Shown here in pieces: positions 35,165 to 42,408 of a stretch of 42,738 nucleotides of DNA. The notes beneath the pieces were generated by a model. That model was not told where the DNA came from. It did no database searches and saw only the letters and a program-made list of their open reading frames with translations. How positions within the stretch are numbered: the stretch's first letter is position 1; every line of letters starts with the position of its first letter. The translations under genes and the position numbers were made by a program. Origin of the DNA: Nisaea nitritireducens (GTDB lineage: Bacteria; Pseudomonadota; Alphaproteobacteria; Thalassobaculales; Thalassobaculaceae). Location: positions 1 through 42,738 of the forward strand of contig NZ_JACZFS010000042.1 in NCBI RefSeq assembly GCF_014904795.1, read 5' to 3'.

Positions 35165-35170
35165 AAAATG

Positions 35171-35539
35171 ATGAGCACGCAAACGATGGCGGCATTTCTT
35201 GAAAAAGTGCAGGCAGACGAAAAACTGGGAGAGCAACTGGTTACTGTCATTCACGAAAATGAAGCCCAGGAGATCTTTCCGAAGGTTGTCACGCTCGCCA
35301 ATGACAATGGTTTCACAGTGACGGTCGATGACGTGAAAGAAGTTCAAAGGCAGTTCGAAAAGGCCGGTGATTCCGCTGATGGCGATCTGAGTGACGAGGA
35401 CCTTGAAAATGTCTCCGGTGGTATTCTCCTCAGCACCTGCATTGAGCTTGCCGGCATTGTGGTCAGCGATGTTACCAGAAGGATTGACCCTAAGCGATCG
35501 GAAGCAGAGGTGATCGGAGATCTTTTCAAGAAGTGGTAG
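35171..35539 (+). CDS. Nif11-like precursor peptide with amphipathic core (peptide F)
   Basis: Two adjacent ATGs occur. The second (35171, MSTQTMAAFLEK) aligns with the other precursors and has GGAG at 6-base spacing. The 122-residue precursor has an 84-residue leader close to that of peptide C, ending DEDLENVSGG. The 38-residue core ILLSTCIELAGIVVSDVTRR is hydrophobic first and charged later (DPKRSEAEVIG), ending DLFKKW. It carries the only Cys in any of the four VSGG-type cores. One Cys cannot make an intramolecular thioether or disulfide with another, so a lanthipeptide-like product is unlikely. It is the last precursor before the flavoenzyme gene (83 bp). Confidence 0.91.
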   Translation: MSTQTMAAFLEKVQADEKLGEQLVTVIHENEAQEIFPKVVTLANDNGFTVTVDDVKEVQRQFEKAGDSADGDLSDEDLENVSGGILLSTCIELAGIVVSDVTRRIDPKRSEAEVIGDLFKKW

Positions 35540-35622
35540 CCGTCCGGCTCCTGTCACGTGTTTGAAGCCAGGCTTTCGCGTTTTTCTGATGCGTCCGGCC
35601 GATTGTTCTCAGAGGTACATGG

Positions 35623-37188
35623 ATGACACAGATATCGGAACTGACCGGCCTCAATGGTGACACCGGCGACGCTACGGATATGGCAACCGGGGCGCGGAGT
35701 TCTGCCGCTGGGCCAGTCTGGTCCGATATTATCGAGCCGGGGAACATTGTCCTCGATGCGGACCAGTGCGGCGCCTGGGGGCGCCGCACCTTCGGGGCGG
35801 ACAAGGCGGTCTCGGCGATCCTCCGGCCCGGATCCAGGCACGAGGTCGCCGCGATTTTGCGCACTGCGACCATGCATCGTCTCCCCGTTCATCCGGTCAG
35901 CCGGGGGGCGAACTGGGGCATGGGATCGCGGGCTCCGTTCGAGGACGGCTCGGTCATTCTCGACCTGTCAGGCCTTACGGTAATTTCGGATTACGATCCC
36001 ATGCAAGGACTGGTTCGGGTCGAGCCCGGCGTGACTTTCGGGATGCTGGCCGCCTATCTGTCGGAGCGCGAATCCCGGTATTTCGTTCCGGAAATCGGAG
36101 GTTCGCCCGAGGCCAGTGTGCTCGCCAATGCGCTTGACCGTGGAGACGGGGCGATCGGGGATCGCTGGGCGTCTCTCGGCGATCTTGAGGTCGTGCTCGC
36201 GGACGGCCGGACCCTTGAGACCGGCTACTCCGCCACGAAGGCATATCGCCTGAAAGGGCTGCATTCCGGAGCTGCCGGCCCGATCGTCGAGGGGCTGTTC
36301 AGCCAGTCCAATCTCGGTGTTGTTGTGGCGGCCTGGATCCGGCTTGAGCCGATGCCCGGGAATCTAGCGGTGTTCACGTCCCGGATCGACGGTCTTGACC
36401 TGCTTCCGGGGCTGATCTCGGCCTGGCGGGAAGCACAATTTGCCGGCGCCATCCTGGGTCGGTCGGTCACGCTCTGGAACGGTGTGAAGTATCTCGCCCG
36501 GGAGAACCCGCGCTCATCCTATTCCGAAGACGAAGTGCGTCTGGCCGAGACCGACACCTGGCACCTCTCTGGTTATCTGCTGGCGGAGGACAGCACGATC
36601 CTCGGTCTTCGCGCAGACCGTGTCGTGCAGTCTTTCAATGCGGCCGGTGCCGCGACTTCCGGCGCGATTGTGCGAACCGATGGCGTCTGGCGAGAAGGGT
36701 GCGAGGGACTGCTCGGCAAACCCAGTCCGCGCAATCTCAGGACCGTTTACTGGTCGAGCGACAGCATTCCCGGCTTCGAGGATATGGACCCGGATGCGGA
36801 CAGATGTGGGCTGCTCTGGCTCTGCCTTGCCTTTCCATTCGACGGTAAAGTTCTGGCTGAATTTGTTCAATGCGCCGCAGCTGTGCTCCGGCCCTACGGT
36901 ATCGACCTCAATATCGGCGTTGAAGCTACCAGCTTCCGGTGCCTGCTTTCCTATGTCAGCCTGTCTTACCGGCGGAAGGGAGAGGAGAGCGATACGGCGG
37001 CGCTTGATGCTTATCGCGCCCTTCTCGCCGAAGCCGAGCGTATGGGGCTGGCGCCGTACCGGCTGGCGAACGGTCTGGCAAAGACCACGGCAACCGAGCC
37101 TTCCTCGCTGCAAACTTACCTGGAAGAAATCCGCGCCGTCGGCGATCCGAACGGGATATTGTCGAAGGGCCGCGCCGGTATTGGCTGA
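35623..37188 (+). CDS. VAO/PCMH-type FAD-binding oxidoreductase
   Basis: The ATG at 35623 has AGAGG at 7-base spacing. The 521-residue protein has the FAD PCMH-type domain: SAILRPGSRHEVAAILRTA, the pyrophosphate loop SRGANWGMGS at 93-102, and DGSVILDLSGL. The C-terminal DPNGILSKGR at 508-517 is the usual end of vanillyl-alcohol oxidase and 4-cresol dehydrogenase relatives. Such enzymes oxidise phenolic or other benzylic-type carbons, often with covalent FAD; I could not pin down the covalent residue. There is no signal peptide, so it acts in the cytoplasm, where precursors are before export. As the only enzyme next to the precursors, it may modify them, but a small-molecule substrate is equally possible. 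Confidence 0.85.
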   Translation: MTQISELTGLNGDTGDATDMATGARSSAAGPVWSDIIEPGNIVLDADQCGAWGRRTFGADKAVSAILRPGSRHEVAAILRTATMHRLPVHPVSRGANWGMGSRAPFEDGSVILDLSGLTVISDYDPMQGLVRVEPGVTFGMLAAYLSERESRYFVPEIGGSPEASVLANALDRGDGAIGDRWASLGDLEVVLADGRTLETGYSATKAYRLKGLHSGAAGPIVEGLFSQSNLGVVVAAWIRLEPMPGNLAVFTSRIDGLDLLPGLISAWREAQFAGAILGRSVTLWNGVKYLARENPRSSYSEDEVRLAETDTWHLSGYLLAEDSTILGLRADRVVQSFNAAGAATSGAIVRTDGVWREGCEGLLGKPSPRNLRTVYWSSDSIPGFEDMDPDADRCGLLWLCLAFPFDGKVLAEFVQCAAAVLRPYGIDLNIGVEATSFRCLLSYVSLSYRRKGEESDTAALDAYRALLAEAERMGLAPYRLANGLAKTTATEPSSLQTYLEEIRAVGDPNGILSKGRAGIG

Positions 37189-37210
37189 GCGGCTGGGGCG
37201 CCCGTCTAGT

Positions 37211-38698
37211 CTAGTCGCGGAAATACTCTGAATCGCTGGTCTCGGTGCCGAGCCACCGGGTCCGTACTTCGCGATAATGCTGGTCATAGTCGTAATAATC
37301 GACTGGCAGTTCGAGATCCTGAGCCGTTAGTCGCCCAATTGCGGATAGCAGACGGTAGCTTGAAACCAGGACGTCATACCTGGCCCGAACAAGGCGGACC
37401 CGGGCATCGAGCAGGGCCTGCTCGGCGTCGAGAACGTCGATCACGGTGCGGGCGCCGACAGAGGCTTCGCTTTGCACCCCTTCCAGGGCGATGGCGGCGG
37501 CGTCGATCTGTGCCTGCAACGCGTCGATTTGGGAGTAGCTGCCCTGCAAGGCCTCATAGGCATTGGCAGCGCCTTCACTCGCAACCCGCTCCTGATCGAT
37601 GGCGCTAAAGCGCAGGCGACGGAGATTTTCGTGTGCCTCACGTGCTTTCGAATAAGTAATGCCTGACTGGTAGAGCGGAACCGTAAGCCGGACGCTCACC
37701 GCAGCGTTCCAGCTTTCGTTTTCGTTGACGCTGGAATCTTCGGAATGATTGAGGCTGGTGACCAGATTTACCGTGGGCAGGAGATCGGCCCTGGCTGCTT
37801 CCAGCTGGCGCGCGGCGGCCGCTTCGGAGAATTTGGCGCCAAGCAGTGAGAAACTGCCGCCTACCGCGATTTTGATGGCTTCGTCTCTGGTCTCGGGCAA
37901 ACCCGAAGGCAGATCCGGAACGGTGAGTTCCTCCGGAGATTGTCCGATCACCCGGGCGAAGCTGACGCGTGCCTGCGCCAGTGAGGCTTCTGCACTGGCC
38001 ACATCCGCTTCCGCCGAGGCAACACTGGCTTGTGCCTGGGCAACGTCTGTGCGGGTCAGATCCTCAACCTCGAACCGGGCCCTGGTGGCTTCCAGTTGCT
38101 GGCGAAGCCTTGAAAGGTTGTTTCGCTGCAGGTCCAGAGTCGCGCCTTCGCGTATGACCGTCAGATAGGCGGTGGCAGTGGAGACGAACGTATTCTGCTC
38201 CGTCTGGAAAAGCTGAGCCCGCTGGGATTCTATGGTGGCGTCCGCGGCATCGACCCGGGCTTCGACCCTTCCGAAGGTGTAGAGCGGCTGAGTTGCTTCA
38301 AGAGAGAGTGTGCGGTTGTTGTAATTGTCGTCGTTAATGGTGCGGCCACGACTTGACTGTTTGACGTCTGTGTATCCGGCTGTCCCGTTGAAGGATACCT
38401 GTGGCCGCCAGCCGCCGCGTGCCTGGGGTGCCAATTCGTTCGTCTGACGCAATAGGGCCCTTGCGGAGATCAGACCTGGATTGGTTCTGTAGGCCAGAAC
38501 AAACGCTTCCTCCAGAGTCTGCGCCGACCCGTGCCCCGGGAGCAGCGCCATCGATAGCAGGATGCCAATATGCGCGGCGCGCAGTTTCGGGATTGAAAGA
38601 ATACGCTTTCCGGTGCTGGTAAGGCAGAGTCGCAGATGCGGAGCCCGTCGGCATACGCCTGAGGCGTCCAGGTTTTCTGTATTAAAGAGAGTTCCCAT
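37211..38698 (-). CDS. TolC-family outer-membrane efflux protein
   Basis: The 495-residue protein has TolC length. The start ATG at 38698 has no good ribosome site and gives a long N-region before the hydrophobic ILLSMALLPGHGSAQ signal sequence, so the real start may be a downstream alternative codon. The mature part begins TLEEAFVLAYRTNPGLISAR and shows the two TolC repeats rich in coiled-coil Ala/Glu/Gln, with SYRLLSAIGRLTAQDLELPV near the C-terminus. It forms a trimeric outer-membrane channel with a periplasmic tunnel. Convergent to the flavoenzyme gene, it is a plausible third component for the NHLM adaptor and ABC exporter. Confidence 0.92.
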   Translation of the reverse strand: MGTLFNTENLDASGVCRRAPHLRLCLTSTGKRILSIPKLRAAHIGILLSMALLPGHGSAQTLEEAFVLAYRTNPGLISARALLRQTNELAPQARGGWRPQVSFNGTAGYTDVKQSSRGRTINDDNYNNRTLSLEATQPLYTFGRVEARVDAADATIESQRAQLFQTEQNTFVSTATAYLTVIREGATLDLQRNNLSRLRQQLEATRARFEVEDLTRTDVAQAQASVASAEADVASAEASLAQARVSFARVIGQSPEELTVPDLPSGLPETRDEAIKIAVGGSFSLLGAKFSEAAAARQLEAARADLLPTVNLVTSLNHSEDSSVNENESWNAAVSVRLTVPLYQSGITYSKAREAHENLRRLRFSAIDQERVASEGAANAYEALQGSYSQIDALQAQIDAAAIALEGVQSEASVGARTVIDVLDAEQALLDARVRLVRARYDVLVSSYRLLSAIGRLTAQDLELPVDYYDYDQHYREVRTRWLGTETSDSEYFRD

Positions 38699-39082
38699 GA
38701 TTGAGCAGTGTCGGAAAACCGCATTGTAAACAACCAGGCTAGGGCGTTCTCGTTACTGTTTTGAATAAAGTGCAAAGAATTGGAGACGCTGGGTACGTTG
38801 ACCCGTCACCGGGCAATCAATTCGGGACCTGCGGGGATACTCTAGTTCTGGTGACGGTGAGACGCGGCATACATTCAAGGACACCGGCCTGTCTGGAAAT
38901 CGGTGATCTGCGCTACGAATAGGTCAACGGCATGTTTTTTCGCGGCCCCGGACGGAGCACGGCTGCCGTCGGCTTTGCAGATCGTCCGCTTTGCCGTGAC
39001 CTGAGACTGTGGTCAGCACATTGGGGAACCATTTGAGCATCGGCACGTTGTTAAGGCAGATACAACAACGCGAGTCGAAACC
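38699..39082. other. 384-bp gap between tolC and the stress cassette
   Basis: No gene is convincing here on either strand. The left part must carry the promoter of the TolC gene. The right end holds the EcfG-type promoter at 39025-39049. Confidence 0.5.
39025..39049 (+). promoter_or_regulatory. EcfG-type (general stress) promoter
   Basis: GGAAC at 39025-39029 and CGTT at 39046-39049 are separated by exactly 16 bases, matching the alphaproteobacterial EcfG consensus GGAAC-N16/17-CGTT. The next start codon is 33 nt downstream. A second such site lies at 40541-40565. Confidence 0.65.
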
Positions 39083-39277
39083 ATGGAGCTCTTTTCAGGT
39101 CTATTCGCCCTGATCATTTTGATCGCCGATATTTATGCCGTAATCCAGGTGCTTTCCAGCGGGACTTCCGGTGTGAAAAAGCTCGTCTGGATCCTCTTGA
39201 TCGTCGTGCTGCCGGTTATCGGTCTCATCATCTGGATGTTTGCCGGTCCGCGCAGCGCTTCCGGGGTCAGGGTTTAA
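39083..39277 (+). CDS. PLDc_N-like small membrane protein
   Basis: This 64-residue protein has two hydrophobic segments (FALIILIADIYAVIQVL and KLVWILLIVVLPVIGLIIWM) joined by SSGTSGVKK. It ends at FAGPRSASG. The pattern W.lliv.lPviG.i.W...G matches the stand-alone phospholipase D N-terminal (PLDc_N) domain. There is no catalytic domain, so it is not a phospholipase. Such peptides commonly sit in stress or envelope operons. It is 5 bp before the AI-2E-family gene and behind an EcfG-type promoter. Confidence 0.82.
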   Translation: MELFSGLFALIILIADIYAVIQVLSSGTSGVKKLVWILLIVVLPVIGLIIWMFAGPRSASGVRV

Positions 39278-39282
39278 TCCCC

Positions 39283-40422
39283 TTGGCGCACACGGCAGAA
39301 CCTTGCGACACGGCGCGTGACGAGCAGCGCTCCGAGACCGCCTCTCCGACACATCGCGCCCTCCGCCGGAGGGCGCGGTTACGTGACGTTCAGTCATATG
39401 CGGTGATCGGTCTGTTCGTGCTCGCGGCCGGCTCGGCACTCTATGTCGCGTCCGAGCTTTTCCTGCCGATCTTTCTGGCCCTGTTTCTGTGCGTCATTCT
39501 CTATCCTGTAGTCCGGACGATCAGCGCTGCAGGTCTGCCCGACTGGTGTGGTGCCCTGGTGGTCGTGCTGGGGCTTGTCGGCATTGCGGGGCTTGCTCTC
39601 TTTCAACTTTCCGATCCGGCCATGTACTGGTTCGACAAGCTGCCGGAGATCGTCAGAAAGCTCGAACGTGAGTTCTGGGGACTGAGGCAATCCATCGAGG
39701 AAGCGTCGCAGGCGACAGAAAAGCTCAAGGACATGGCGGGCAGCGGTGGCGACGGGTCCGGCGACACAATTGTCGTCCAGGGGCCGTCATTCCTCCGGCA
39801 GCTCGCCAATTACACCTGGCTGACCATGGCGCAGATCGTGATGACGCTGGGCCTGCTCTACATGCTGCTCGCCCAAGGCCGCCGCGCAGCGCGGTCCTTC
39901 GTGCGACGTATCGACAACCGGTCGGCCTTTGTCGCTTTCATGGGCGCGGTACAGGAGAAGTTCTCCACTTATGTTCGGGCGCTGACAGCGATCAATCTCT
40001 GTGTTGGAGCGTTGACAGCACTGGCCATGCTGCTGCTTGGCATGCCGAACCCGGTCATGTGGGGGCTGCTTGCCTTTTTTCTCAATTTTCTACCGTTTGT
40101 CGGCCCGCTTGCCATGTTGGCGATCCTGACGCTCGCCGGCCTCGCGAGTTTCGATGCCTGGCTTGCGATTGCGTCCGTGCCGGCTGCCTTCGCGCTGATC
40201 AACGCGATCGAATGCTATGCCGTCACGCCGGTGGTGATGGGGCGCACCATGACGCTCAGCCCGATCCTGATTTTCATCTCGATGCTGTTCTGGACCTGGT
40301 GCTGGGGCATGCCTGGCGCATTCCTGGCCGCGCCGATCGCAGTATTCGCGAAGCTTGTCTATGATTTCGTGATTGTTCAATCGACGGATCGTCCGCGAAA
40401 CGACGCCGTATCGGCTCAGTAA
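39283..40422 (+). CDS. AI-2E-family (TqsA/PerM-like) permease
   Basis: A TTG at 39283, 5 bp after the previous stop, is the only start that includes the N-terminal helices; no ATG precedes residue 100. The 379-residue protein has about eight helices, a periplasmic or cytoplasmic loop near residues 105-165, and the family core FLNFLPFVGPLAMLAIL with VTPVVMGRTMTLSPILIFIS. Despite its name the family has few proven autoinducer transporters; several members are ion exchangers or of unknown role. Operon with the PLDc_N-like gene and an EcfG-type promoter suggests a stress role. Confidence 0.87.
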   Translation: MAHTAEPCDTARDEQRSETASPTHRALRRRARLRDVQSYAVIGLFVLAAGSALYVASELFLPIFLALFLCVILYPVVRTISAAGLPDWCGALVVVLGLVGIAGLALFQLSDPAMYWFDKLPEIVRKLEREFWGLRQSIEEASQATEKLKDMAGSGGDGSGDTIVVQGPSFLRQLANYTWLTMAQIVMTLGLLYMLLAQGRRAARSFVRRIDNRSAFVAFMGAVQEKFSTYVRALTAINLCVGALTALAMLLLGMPNPVMWGLLAFFLNFLPFVGPLAMLAILTLAGLASFDAWLAIASVPAAFALINAIECYAVTPVVMGRTMTLSPILIFISMLFWTWCWGMPGAFLAAPIAVFAKLVYDFVIVQSTDRPRNDAVSAQ

Positions 40423-40447
40423 ATTAAATAGTTACTTTCACATCAAC

Positions 40448-40468
40448 GCCGATCACTAAATGATCGGC
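40448..40468 (+). terminator. stem-loop after AI-2E-family gene
   Basis: GCCGATCA-CTAAA-TGATCGGC is an 8-bp perfect stem with a 5-base loop, 26 bp after the stop, followed by GGAATTTTA. The T-run is short, so it is a weak or moderate intrinsic terminator candidate. Confidence 0.6.
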
Positions 40469-40540
40469 GGAATTTTATGCGATCATAGATTTTTCAATAC
40501 TTAAAAATTTTCCTCCCTGCCTGTTTTTGCAAAAAATTAA

Positions 40541-40565
40541 GGAACCTCATCGGGCCTCGCGCGTT
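40541..40565 (+). promoter_or_regulatory. EcfG-type (general stress) promoter for PRC-barrel gene
   Basis: GGAAC (40541-40545), exactly 16 bases, then CGTT (40562-40565) fit the EcfG consensus. The start codon is about 78 nt downstream. A leader hairpin GAGCGGC/GCCGCTC (40576-40598) lies in the predicted 5' UTR. Confidence 0.7.
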
Positions 40566-40643
40566 TCTTAACTGAGAGCGGCGCGTGATCTGCCGCTCCT
40601 ATACTGAACTCCAGATTTCTTCACTTGAAGAGGAGAAAAAAAC

Positions 40644-41537
40644 ATGATCCGCAAGCTTCTTACGACGACCGCGTTGAGCGCGACCATTGCACTTGGCGGC
40701 CTCGTGACGGCCAATGCTGCCGGCACCGGCTCTGCCAAAAGCACGGGTGTTTTCCAGCCGCATTCCGGTGCCGCTGCAAGCAAGCCGTATCTCAAGCCGC
40801 AGACGGACCAGATTCTGGCCTCCGCGCTGATCGGCAAGTCGGTTTATGGCTCGACCGCCAAGGACGCAGAGCCGATCGGCGATATCAACGACGTGGTCAT
40901 GACCACTGACGGTGACGTCCTGGCGGCCGTGATCGGCGTCGGTGGCGTGCTTGGCATCGGCGAGAAGGATGTCGCGGTCGATATCAATCGGCTGCAGTGG
41001 ATTCCGGTCGAGGATAGCCGCCGTCTGGTGGCTGACGCGACCAAGGACGAGCTGAAGAAGGCCCCGGCCTTTGACCGAAGCGCGTTCGACGATTACGCGA
41101 CCCTGGGCTTTGTTGCCCCGGCGATGAAGAAGATCGACGACGGCTTTGCCTCTCTCAAGAAGCAGTCCAAGGACGCGGTCAATTCCCTGACCAAGGACGA
41201 CGAAACCCTGGTCACCGTCGATCCGGCAAAGCTCACGACCGACGAGCTCATCGGCGCCCGTGTCTACGGGGCGAATAACGAGGATATCGGTGAGATCGAC
41301 AAGGTGCTGCGTGGTGCCGGAAACCGTGTCGAGGCCTATGTCGTCGATGTCGGCGGTTTCCTTGGCCTGGGTGAGAAGCCGGTCGCGCTCGCTTCCGGTA
41401 CCGGCCGGCTGATGCAGGCCGAGGACGGCGGCGAGGTCGAGGTGCATGTGCCCTTTACCCTGGCCCAGCTGGAATCCCATCCGGCTTATTCGGATGAAGA
41501 GTACGACACCATGCCGGACTCCATCATCCTGCGTTAA
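40644..41537 (+). CDS. exported PRC-barrel domain protein
   Basis: GAGGAG precedes the ATG at 40644. The 297-residue protein has a clear signal peptide (MIRKLLTTTALSATIALGGL, cleavage near ANAA). It has two PRC-barrel repeats: SALIGKSVYGSTAKDAEPIG with VAAVIGVGGVLGIGEKDVAV, and ELIGARVYGANNEDIGEID with AYVVDVGGFLGLGEKPVAL. A charged linker joins them. Periplasmic PRC-barrel proteins are common in alphaproteobacterial stress regulons; their ligands are largely unknown. It is preceded by an EcfG-type promoter and followed by a large hairpin, then DUF883-like and YqjE-like genes. Confidence 0.9.
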   Translation: MIRKLLTTTALSATIALGGLVTANAAGTGSAKSTGVFQPHSGAAASKPYLKPQTDQILASALIGKSVYGSTAKDAEPIGDINDVVMTTDGDVLAAVIGVGGVLGIGEKDVAVDINRLQWIPVEDSRRLVADATKDELKKAPAFDRSAFDDYATLGFVAPAMKKIDDGFASLKKQSKDAVNSLTKDDETLVTVDPAKLTTDELIGARVYGANNEDIGEIDKVLRGAGNRVEAYVVDVGGFLGLGEKPVALASGTGRLMQAEDGGEVEVHVPFTLAQLESHPAYSDEEYDTMPDSIILR

Positions 41538-41562
41538 CAGCGCACAAAGTGACTTTCCAACA

Positions 41563-41590
41563 GGCAGGGGCCGGCTGACCGGCCCCTGCC
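41563..41590 (+). terminator. perfect 12-bp hairpin after PRC-barrel gene
   Basis: GGCAGGGGCCGG and CCGGCCCCTGCC pair perfectly around CTGA, 25 bp after the stop. No T-run follows (TCCCCATACA), so it may protect the upstream mRNA end or partly terminate it. It lies 27 bp before the DUF883-like gene. Confidence 0.6.
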
Positions 41591-41617
41591 TCCCCATACA
41601 TTCAAAAGGAGACCATC

Positions 41618-41962
41618 ATGGCAACCGCCCAGGCGAATGCCCGCAGTAAGCCGGCAGCAAACGAAACAACTGCGAAGTCCGGCGATGTCGAAGCCCAGCT
41701 CGAAGCCCTTCGCGCCGATCTCTCCGCGCTGGCTGACAGCGTGTCCGGCCTTGGCCAGAGCAAGGTAGGCGACCTGAAACAGCGCGGTGAAGATGTAGCC
41801 GCGAAAATTGCCGCTAATTCCTCTGCCGCTGCCAAGCGGGTGAAGGATGACCTCGACCGCATCGAGAAGAATGTGAGCACGGGTGTGCGTGCCAAACCGA
41901 TCCGCTCGATCGCAATTGCGGCCGGTCTTGGCCTTGCGGTCGGCTATCTGATCAGGCGCTAA
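41618..41962 (+). CDS. DUF883/ElaB-YqjD-like membrane-anchored protein
   Basis: AAAAGGAG lies before the ATG. This 114-residue protein has an Ala/Lys/Glu-rich amphipathic helical body (LEALRADLSALADSVSGLGQ...KRVKDDLDRIEKNV) and ends in one membrane helix, VRAKPIRSIAIAAGLGLAVG, closed by YLIRR. This is the classic DUF883 end. In E. coli the relatives YqjD and ElaB bind ribosomes to the membrane in stationary phase; the role here is inferred. It is 2 bp before the YqjE-like gene. Confidence 0.88.
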   Translation: MATAQANARSKPAANETTAKSGDVEAQLEALRADLSALADSVSGLGQSKVGDLKQRGEDVAAKIAANSSAAAKRVKDDLDRIEKNVSTGVRAKPIRSIAIAAGLGLAVGYLIRR

Positions 41963-41964
41963 CC

Positions 41965-42408
41965 GTGCTTGATCGTCTGGCAACCCACGCCGCGCAGATT
42001 GCCTCCTGGAATGCCGGGCGGCTGGCGTCGCGGACGAAGCGCAACGCGGTCCTGTATGGTCTCGCCGTCCTCTTTGGCGTGACCGCTTACGGGGCCGCCG
42101 TTGCCGCCAGCGGGCTGTGGCTTGCCGAACGCCTCGATCCGATAGCGGCGCTGTGCATTGTCATGCTTGTCTCCGGTGCCATGGCCCTCGCAGTTTGGGC
42201 GATTACTTCTGCTGTCAGCGCCTATGAACGGCGCCACGAAGCTGAAGTTCGCAGGCAGAGCATGAATGCGGTCACAGCCGCGCTTAAAGTCGGCCCGGTC
42301 CTCGGCAATACCAAGCCTCTGCTGCTTGCGCTTGCCGGCGCGGGGCTGGCGTATCTTGCGGTGAGCGGTGGCTCCAGCGAAGAGCAGCACGGCGACGGGC
42401 AATCATAG
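41965..42408 (+). CDS. YqjE/phage-holin-III-like membrane protein
   Basis: Translation begins at a GTG at 41965, 2 bp after the preceding stop. The 147-residue protein has three hydrophobic segments, with AVLYGLAVLFGVTAYGAAVA and LCIVMLVSGAMALAVWAITS, then a short C-terminal helix (KPLLLALAGAGLAYLAVSGG). Gene order DUF883-YqjE is common in alphaproteobacteria and parallels the yqjD-yqjE pair of enterics. A lytic holin role is not implied. Expression with the PRC-barrel gene under general stress control is likely. Confidence 0.82.
   Translation: MLDRLATHAAQIASWNAGRLASRTKRNAVLYGLAVLFGVTAYGAAVAASGLWLAERLDPIAALCIVMLVSGAMALAVWAITSAVSAYERRHEAEVRRQSMNAVTAALKVGPVLGNTKPLLLALAGAGLAYLAVSGGSSEEQHGDGQS

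Larger units (their letters stand above)
34855..35170. other. 316-bp gap between peptides E and F
   Basis: The gap contains the 13-bp stem-loop and, from 35041, the second copy of the region found before peptide C. No further gene is convincing. A promoter for peptide F and the flavoenzyme is likely here, but no clear boxes were recognised. Confidence 0.5.

Noticed and set aside
33498-35539. Lanthipeptide or thioether products
   Set aside because: VSGG-type cores contain only one Cys in total and no LanM/LanB enzyme is present.
39283-40422. Quorum-sensing AI-2 exporter
   Set aside because: The family name is historical; no luxS or other AI-2 gene is visible, so no signalling claim is made.
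41965-42408. Prophage holin
   Set aside because: No phage genes surround it; the DUF883-YqjE pairing is a chromosomal stress module.
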